Positions 57,081-64,000 of a stretch of 64,000 bases of DNA are shown here, in pieces. Within the stretch, counting starts at the first letter, position 1; each line of letters opens with the position of its first letter. The notes beneath the pieces are model-generated. The model saw only the letters and a list, made by a program, of their open reading frames with translations, made no database searches and was not told where the DNA came from. The stretch lies in contig OX940864.1 of NCBI GenBank assembly GCA_954871525.1, forward strand, positions 7,558,001 through 7,622,000, read 5' to 3'. The DNA comes from Parietaria judaica. Its lineage: Eukaryota > Streptophyta > Magnoliopsida > Rosales > Urticaceae. The position numbers were made by a program, and so were the translations under genes.

Positions 57081-58479
57081 TATGAATTATGATAGATGAA
57101 TTAGTTTTTTAAAATAATTTTTATTTACTCCCAAAAATACCTTTTCAGCCATATAATCCTATAAATAAGTCATATTTATATATTATCAATTTAACTTTTT
57201 AATACTTTAAAAATATATTAGATAATCATTTCCACCATTAATATTATTAATTAGACTCAATTTTAACGTATCAATAAACGTGTAAAAAAATTACAAATTA
57301 TCGATTTCATCAAGAAATAAAATAATAATATTTTGTCAATTTAATCTCTGAAAGATTATTATTTGATTGAAAATATAATATTAATTATAATAATATATGA
57401 AGTGACATAATTATCTTTTGAAGTACAATAAAAAAAAAAGTTAGATAAGAGCTTAGTTTGCGATTGCGGTGTTTTTTAAAATTACTTTTCATAAACAATT
57501 AAAAGAGAACTGTTGTTGGTGATTTTTTTTTTAATATAATTAATTACTTTTCAAATATTAAAAGACTAAAATAAACATATTTACAATTCAAATTTCTGAT
57601 TAACATATATCCGTTATAAATATCTGAAAGATATATATATATATATATATATATTATATAAATAACGTCTACATATAACACTAAACTAGTTATACGTTTT
57701 AGTTTTGGTTATTCTTGTGTTTTGTCCTCAATTGTATGACCAACAGGCCGGCCTTAGAGGTAAGAGGTAAGCGAGCAAAGCAATCGCCTATGGCCCGGAA
57801 TTTAAGGGGCCCCGTCGCTGCTGCCGACGGGCGGGAATCAGAAGTTGAAGTGGGTACAAATGGAATTAAAAAAGAGTTCATACTTTTTAAGCACAGCTAA
57901 TCAATTTTTCCCAAAGCAATAAAAGTTATCAATGAGTACAAACCGAATCAAAGGAACAAGAAACTAATATATTGAAAAGAGAATGAAACTAGGATGAAAT
58001 AAAAATGTATTAAGAGCATTTTTTTACGCATGATTTACCTGTTTAGAATCCAACATTTGAAGTAAAAAATAGAGTTGTATATTACAATTTAAATTCCAGA
58101 AATTGATTATTATTTTATTAATTTAAAATACTTACTATTATAAAACAGTTAAACTTAAACGTAATAATATATAAATAAATAATGATTTCTTTCAAGTATG
58201 TTATAGCATAAGTTTGGATTTATTTTCTGAAATTTACGATAAGGAAAAATAATAAACACAACCAAGACCTTGCTGCTTTGTGAGTTCTTGTCGGAGGCGA
58301 AGAAGGCTGTCAGTCAATGCCATCGACCCAAGAAGAAAATAAAACAGGGATTATTTTAATTCGGAAGAAAGTAATGAAGCTCAAAGCTTTAATGGATTAA
58401 TCCGACAAATCCATAGCCAATGATTGGATGAGGAGCGTTTGCATAGGAGAACGCAACAAGCAGCTCAGCCGTGGGAGCG
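57081..58479. other. Intergenic, AT-rich, with a probable hAT-end fragment
   Basis: No gene seen. 57744-57890 (CAGGCCGGCCTTAGAGG ... AATTTAAGGGGCCCC) resembles a common plant hAT terminus, but no matching partner end was found. A short (AT)n tract lies near 57630-57652. Confidence 0.5.
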
Positions 58480-58720
58480 ATGCTGAGGCACGCGGTACGA
58501 GGTGGTCGGAGACGGCTGTCGACCGGAGCTCCGGCGGAGAGAGTGGACTGCGTGGTGATCGGCGCCGGCGTGGTGGGCTTGGCGGCGGCGAGAGAGCTGG
58601 CGCTGAGAGGGAGAGAGGTTGTGGTCGTCGACTCTGCTCCCACCTTCGGCACTGCCACCAGCTCAAGGAACAGCGAGGTCATCCATGGCGGAATCTACTA
58701 CCCTCCCAATTCTCTCAAGG

Positions 58721-58751
<31 letters not shown>

Positions 58752-61019
58752 GTTCATATGATTTGTGAGTATGCATGCATACTATGTGTATGATGAAAAC
58801 GGCGATTGTTTAGGATTCGTTTCGATTCAAATGTTGGATCCTACTAACGTGCTTCAATAAATTGGGTACTTTTGCCATTGAGGATAGAACTTGGCTACAT
58901 GCCATCACATTTAGACTATAATGTAGGTACTTTTGTCGTCCGCTTCTCAATACTCTCGCTTTTGTCAATCAAATTCTAATTTTTCTATAGCAAGCAGATA
59001 ATTGTAACACCAGATTCGTCTGGTGTTACAGTTATCTCCAAATTGGGGTACTTTAGTCATTGAAAAGGGAACTTGGGTACACGTCGCTACACTAAGACTA
59101 CATCTTGAGTACTTTTGCCGCCATTAACCCATGATGATTTGGTTATGTAATTGAGACTAAATTTGCATACATTCCCATCTTTCCGGCTACGTGTATAAGA
59201 TTCTTAGAAAAAAGATATACATACATATATATACATATGCGTGTGTGTACGTTGGTTGGCGTGTTTATCGAAATTTCTGTAGTCTCGCTCTCGGTTTTTC
59301 TCCCGTTCCACTTTAAATTATAACGCAGCTTTTGCAGGCGATGTTTTGCAACAAAGGAAGGGACTTACTGTATAAGTACTGCTCCGATCACAACATTCCA
59401 CACAAACGAATAGGTAAGCTCATAGTTGCGACGAGCTCGTCGGAGATCTCAAAGTTGAACGACATTATGATCCATGGAACGCAAAATGGGGTCCCGGGTT
59501 TGCGTATGATGAATGGCTCTGAGGCGATGAAAATGGAGCCTGAATTGCAATGTTCGAAAGCAATATTATCGCCTTTCACGGGGATTCTCGACACACATTC
59601 TTTTATGCTCTCTTTAGTGGTAATCTCAGATGGATTTACCTGTTTAGAGTCTTAATTTAGCATGATTTTCTCACGTGATATATATAGTTAATAAGCAAAG
59701 CTAATCTCAAACTGAAAATTTAGGGAGTAAAATAGGTTAAAAACAAATATTTAGAGAGTAAAATGCACAAAAATATAATTCCAGGGGTTTTCTGTACATT
59801 GAATATTGACGACATTCGAGCCTTATTGGCCCAGGGGCAAGCTGAAGAGCATGGAGCAACTTTCTCCTACAATTCAACCGTTATCGGTGGCCATCTCGAA
59901 GAAAATCGCTTACGCCTTCATGTTTCGGAAACCAAAAATCTCAAAAACGTTTTGGGAAACTCTCCGAAACCCGATTTGGTGCTTCTTCCTAATCTTGTGG
60001 TGAACTCTACCGGATTAAGTGCTCCTTTGCTTGCCAGGAGATTCGATGGCCTAAGAAACGCAGTAATTCCACCAACTTATTATGCTCGGGGCTGCTATTT
60101 CGCATTGTCGAACACGAAATCCAGTCCTTTCAAGCGATTAATATATCCTATTCCGGTGGATGGCGGGATCGGGGTTCACGTAACTCTGGACATGGATGGT
60201 AACGTGAAGTTTGGTCCGGACGTGGAATGGATCAACGGTGTGGATGAAGTGTCAAGCTTCCTAAACAAGTAATGTCTTCTCAACCCTTATTACGTTTTAA
60301 GCCTCGACTTTGATTAATATGCAAATCTGAAATGATTTTTTTAGTTTGGGTTACGGATTATTATTGCATTTTCACCATTTTTCGAAATCAGGACGAGTTT
60401 TCTTATATTTTGCTAATATATCTCATAACTGAACGAAACCTTGATTTCCAGATTTGATTATTCCGTGGACGCCAATCGTGTGGAGATTTTTTATGGAAAT
60501 ATCAGAAAATACTACCCAAATTTGAAGGATCACTCTCTGCAGCCGGCATATGCTGGGATTCGACCGAAGATCTCTGGTCCGGGTAAACCGCCACAAGATT
60601 TCCTCATACAGGTTATTATTTCTTGCACTTTCCTTATGCCCGAGATACTTTCGGCTAATTGCATTTATTTTTCTCGTTTTATATTTATTATTCACGCCTC
60701 ATTCATCGAGAAACCGGAGGAATTAGCTAGCGATCGATCACGATGCGATGAATAGATCGTAGGCAAAAAAGTTGATAATGCTCAAGCGCATCAATGTCGA
60801 AGAGCATCCGATTTCCTAGGAAAATTAAACGTCCTGTTGAACATATCCGATTCTTGCTTAACTTTTACAGACAATCATGCTGTTTTCAATGTCATCTGAA
60901 TTTTGCAGGGCGAGGAGAGTCACGGAGTGAGTGGACTGGTTAATCTCATGGGAATCGAATCGCCCGGGCTTACTTCGAGCTTGGCGATCGCCAAACACAT
61001 CGCAGCTAGATTCTCGTGA
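58480..61019 (+). CDS. L2HGDH: L-2-hydroxyglutarate dehydrogenase, mitochondrial, FAD-dependent
   Basis: Five exons: 58480-58719, 59338-59619, 59835-60268, 60452-60611, 60909-61019; 408 residues, all GT-AG. The enzyme oxidises L-2-hydroxyglutarate to 2-oxoglutarate. An Arg-rich leader ([14 protein letters not shown]) fits mitochondrial import. The FAD site is [15 protein letters not shown], followed by [59 protein letters not shown], and a C-terminal [20 protein letters not shown] with the second FAD-contact loop. It is somewhat shorter than plant relatives I know, mostly at the N-terminus. The gene frame is intact. Intron 1 holds a short perfect hairpin. Confidence 0.93.
59003..59030. repeat. 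Perfect 12-bp hairpin with TTCG loop in an L2HGDH intron
   Basis: TGTAACACCAGA, loop TTCG, then the exact reverse complement. It lies between two related blocks (about 58855-58960 and 59040-59130) that resemble MITE sequence (TACTTTTGCCG, AACTTGGGTACA). Confidence 0.8.
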
Positions 61020-61955
61020 CGGCTCCATGTAATTCTGGAGATTATCGGAACAATGACACCATTTCATCGTGTAAATAGCCGTAGAACTTGGATTTAATGA
61101 TATCCAAAGTTAGGATCTTAAGATCCAACGGTAACTATTTTAAAACAAGGACTCTTAATTTACTGCAACTTGAATGTGCCCAAGTTCACGCCAAGATGCG
61201 GTTAGTAAATGACAGTGTCATTCACGCCAACATGCTTCATGTCCCGCGACGCACGCAGGACGTGGATTTGACGCGCGTAAAACAACGCCACATGAGGAGG
61301 TCTCACATGACGGCATTTTTTTTTTTTTTTTTGCATTTATAATTTTCGATCCAAATTTTGTCCTTCTCTCTTAAAATAAAAATTATTTACACATTCTTCC
61401 TCGGGCAGAAATACAAAAAATCAAGTTACATGTTTCCCATGAAGAAAAAAAAGAAGAAGTAAATGTATTACATGTTCCCGCGTGAGCAAATAACACAGTT
61501 TTGTTAGTTGTGGTCAATATTAAGAGTTCGGAAATCGAGAACGACACGATGATTTGATTTTACGAGTATATTAATTGATTTTTGTAATAATTTAAAGAAA
61601 CCGGTGACCTGTGATAAACCGATTACCGATAACCAATGAGTATAGGTTTGTTAAATAATAGTATCTAGAAATATTTATTATATATATATTAATCTTTTAA
61701 TTTAAAAATAAAAATTTTATTGTTAGAAATTTCCACTAAAATTTATTATTAACTTTTCAAAGGGCAATTGAGTCAATTCATTTTTTTTTTCTATCCAATT
61801 CGAGTAACTTTTAGTAAACCATTATTTATATTCGATTACCGTTAATGTAACTGTCAATTATCAACTGTCAAAAGAATCTGAAAGGAGCTTCACCAATACC
61901 ACAGAACTCAACACAGAATCTATGGCTTCTACCAAGAACAAATCAAAAGCCTCCA
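61020..61955. other. Intergenic between L2HGDH and the DUF309 gene
   Basis: 3' flank of L2HGDH, a T run at about 61317-61333, then AT-rich DNA. An out-of-frame ATG (61922) precedes the DUF309 start. No other gene seen. Confidence 0.5.
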
Positions 61956-63267
61956 ATGGCTTCTCTCAAGCTCCTTCTTCCTCCCTCCACCTTCAATCGC
62001 TGCCCCAACACTCGCTTCACCACAACAAATCCCCTCTTCTTCTCTCCGTTTCCCACCACTCGCTTGAGAAATTCCGGTCTCTTGTCCGCTTCGTATCGGT
62101 TCCCGGCCTCCAGCAACGACGACGAAGACGGCGGCGGGGCCGGGAGTTTCAGCTTCGACGAGGCCGTGGAGCTGTTCAACAGAAGGGAGTACTACAGGTG
62201 CCACGACTCCCTGGAAGCGCTGTGGAACGGAGCCGAAGAGCCTTCGAGGACTCTCTTCCACGGCATTCTTCAGTGCGCCGTCGGATTCCACCATCTCTTC
62301 AACCAGGTAACTCTTCATGTGCCCAGCTAGGGTTTGAGCTCTTAATCAATCAGACATTTTAGGATGATTGTTGGAAATGGTGACCTGAATTCGTTTAGAT
62401 CCAGCTTCGTGGTCCGAAACATGTTTTAATCATAGACGTACATGTGTTCTGATCGGACCCGGAATCGGTCCCGACATTGTTTCGTGGATATAGGATGTGA
62501 CTGAAATATAAATCAGTACATGAATCCAGAATTTGAGTTCTCTGTTTATGTATGGTGTATTTGGGAATTTGATCAGAATCACAAAGGAGCAATGATGGAG
62601 CTGGGCGAGGGATTATCCAAGCTAAGGAAGATGGATTTCCGAAACGGACCGTTCCACGAATTCGAACGAGACATATCTCGAGCTTTGGATTTCATTTACC
62701 AAACCCAGATTGAATTAGCAGCCTGTGAGTCTTTTTTCCTTCTCTGCTTCGTGATTTAGCCTGGATCCTCGATAGCTTGCCGACCAAGCGAATAGTATTT
62801 CTCACTGATTCAGATCTCATAAGTTTTTTTTTTTTTTTTTTGAATTGATATCTCATAAGCTTTTTGTTTATGATCTACGTCGACGGGTTTGTAAACCCGC
62901 GGAATCTCTCTCTCTCTCTGAACGATTTTCATCGGCTTATTACTATTAGCATGAGATCATAATATCCTGTGTTAGCTTTTTGTCCAAACATGACTATGAT
63001 ACTTCTCAACTGATTATTTTCGTTCCGATATTCACAGGCAATGATGATCTCTGTGTTGCAATGGATCGGTCGGAGAGATCGTACAAGCTTCTCGGGGGAT
63101 ATGCTGCTGGGCGGCGCGTGTACGAGCTGCAAATGGACCCGAAAGATCAAACAGTGCACATAGTGTTCCGCCCCCGGGATTCTTACGCCAATGGCGAGCC
63201 GCCAAGGGTTAAGCTTCCGACCCTCAACGCAACGGGACAATCACTTGAGGCCTTCCAGTCCTATTAG
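61956..63267 (+). CDS. DUF309-domain protein, probably plastid-targeted
   Basis: Three exons: 61956-62306, 62577-62724, 63038-63267; 242 residues. The first ~50 residues are Ser/Thr-rich and poor in acidic residues, like a chloroplast transit peptide. Residues ~65-170 form the DUF309 helical domain with RCHDSLEALWNG, the typical His...Glu..Trp core, then ILQCAVGFHHLFNQNHKGA. The C-terminal ~70 residues are a plant-specific tail. The biochemical role is unknown; the fold may bind a ligand or metal through the His/Glu pair. ATG 61956 was chosen because the upstream ATG at 61922 is in another frame; that frame overlaps the gene and could act as an upstream reading frame. Confidence 0.88.
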
Positions 63268-64000
63268 CTAGGTCTGCATGGGAAGGCATTACGTATATAT
63301 TCTATTAATCCTAGTTTTACAGAATCGTTAAAACGCGAATGCAATGTATAGGAAATGTACCCGTGTTTGGATTCTTAGAAACTGTTTTAAATTAATACTC
63401 GGTAAATTATTAGACTCTAAGATAATATTTATCTCGGGCCCGTAGAAATCATCACTTTCTATACGATAATATGTTTTCAAAAATACTATTTAAATATATA
63501 GTCTCAATCTATATCATAATTCTTGAAATTTAAAACTTGTAACATTTCTCATTAAAAATTAGAAACTTCAAAATTGCAGCAAAAATTTTGAACCACATCT
63601 CTATTTTCTTTTCCTAAACAATCTTCCTTGCGGGACATTCAAGAACGGTACTCCACGTTTCTCAAAATTGTTTCTCGACAAAATTTATTTTCTCCAAGAA
63701 CTGATTTCCTTAAAGAATGGTTTCTGAACTGCCAGTGAAGACCTCTCCATGGTATGGATCATTTTTCTACAAACTGAAGCCGAAGCAAAAACCGAGCGAG
63801 AAAACCTGCAAGGTCACAAACAAAAGGACACTTAATAATTTCCTACACAAAAATGGATACTTAAGAATTATATAAATAGAGAGAGAAGATTTTCACTAAC
63901 CTCGAACGGAGTTCAAGTTCCGCAGATTAAATTAGACAAGGGTATTGATTTTCTCGAGCCTTCGTTCTCCGGTAATGTATGTAAAGAAATTGAAGAAGTA
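63268..64000. other. Right edge of window, no supported gene
   Basis: 3' flank of the DUF309 gene, then AT-rich DNA. Minus-strand splice-like signals (a possible donor near 63899 and acceptor near 63808) hint at an untranslated exon of a gene outside the window, but all frames have stops. Confidence 0.4.

Noticed and set aside
58840..59130. Complete MITE in L2HGDH intron 1
   Set aside because: The right end (TTTTGCCGCCATTAACCC) looks like a terminus, but I could not find a matching left end or target duplication.

Overview
The window is nuclear DNA of a flowering plant, very probably a eudicot. The evidence is AT-rich intergenic DNA, GT-AG introns, DYW-class pentatricopeptide repeat (PPR) genes, a zeta-class glutathione transferase cluster, a ZIFL-type transporter and many nested plant transposons. 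I cannot name the species. No rRNA, tRNA or CRISPR array was seen.

Region 1 (1-11478) is one Tat-lineage Ty3/Gypsy retrotransposon on the minus strand, cut by the left window edge. In element order it has a 5' LTR (10783-11478), a primer binding site, gag-protease, pol with an extra archaeal-type RNase H, a 63/91-bp higher-order minisatellite, and an intron-containing accessory gene on the opposite strand. Gag-protease and pol share one frame. They are separated by a UAG in a CAR-YYA context, which fits programmed readthrough.

Region 2 (11.9-35.7 kb) holds three plus-strand zeta-class glutathione transferase (maleylacetoacetate isomerase) genes, at 11917-14745, 18955-20728 and 33810-35691. 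Between them lie an F-box/DUF295 gene with a truncated tandem copy, two divergent intronless DYW PPR genes, two copies of a ~980-bp foldback Mutator-like element with perfect 9-bp target duplications, and a hAT element carrying a nested solo LTR. GSTZ copies 2 and 3 appear to start with an exon whose only coding content is the ATG.

Region 3 (36.3-51.0 kb) holds a small membrane-anchored cupin-fold gene with an apparent 2-bp frameshift near its start and a JMJ32/JMJD7-like JmjC oxygenase gene. The first exon of the JmjC gene is split by a complete, apparently very young gag-only LTR element with identical-looking LTRs and a TAAAC duplication. A 17-exon zinc-induced-facilitator-like transporter follows, with a MULE carrying foreign-looking sequence in intron 7.

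Region 4 (52.0-57.1 kb) is a transposon cluster: an internally deleted hAT with an 8-bp duplication, next to a palindromic MULE-like element that contains a 2.6-kb solo LTR.

Region 5 (58.5-63.3 kb) holds two ordinary genes: an L-2-hydroxyglutarate dehydrogenase and a plastid-type DUF309 protein. The genes do not form an operon-like unit. The shared themes are tandem duplication of GSTZ and transposon remodelling of genes. Exon coordinates were read by eye from splice signals and protein homology; no alignment or transcript data were available.
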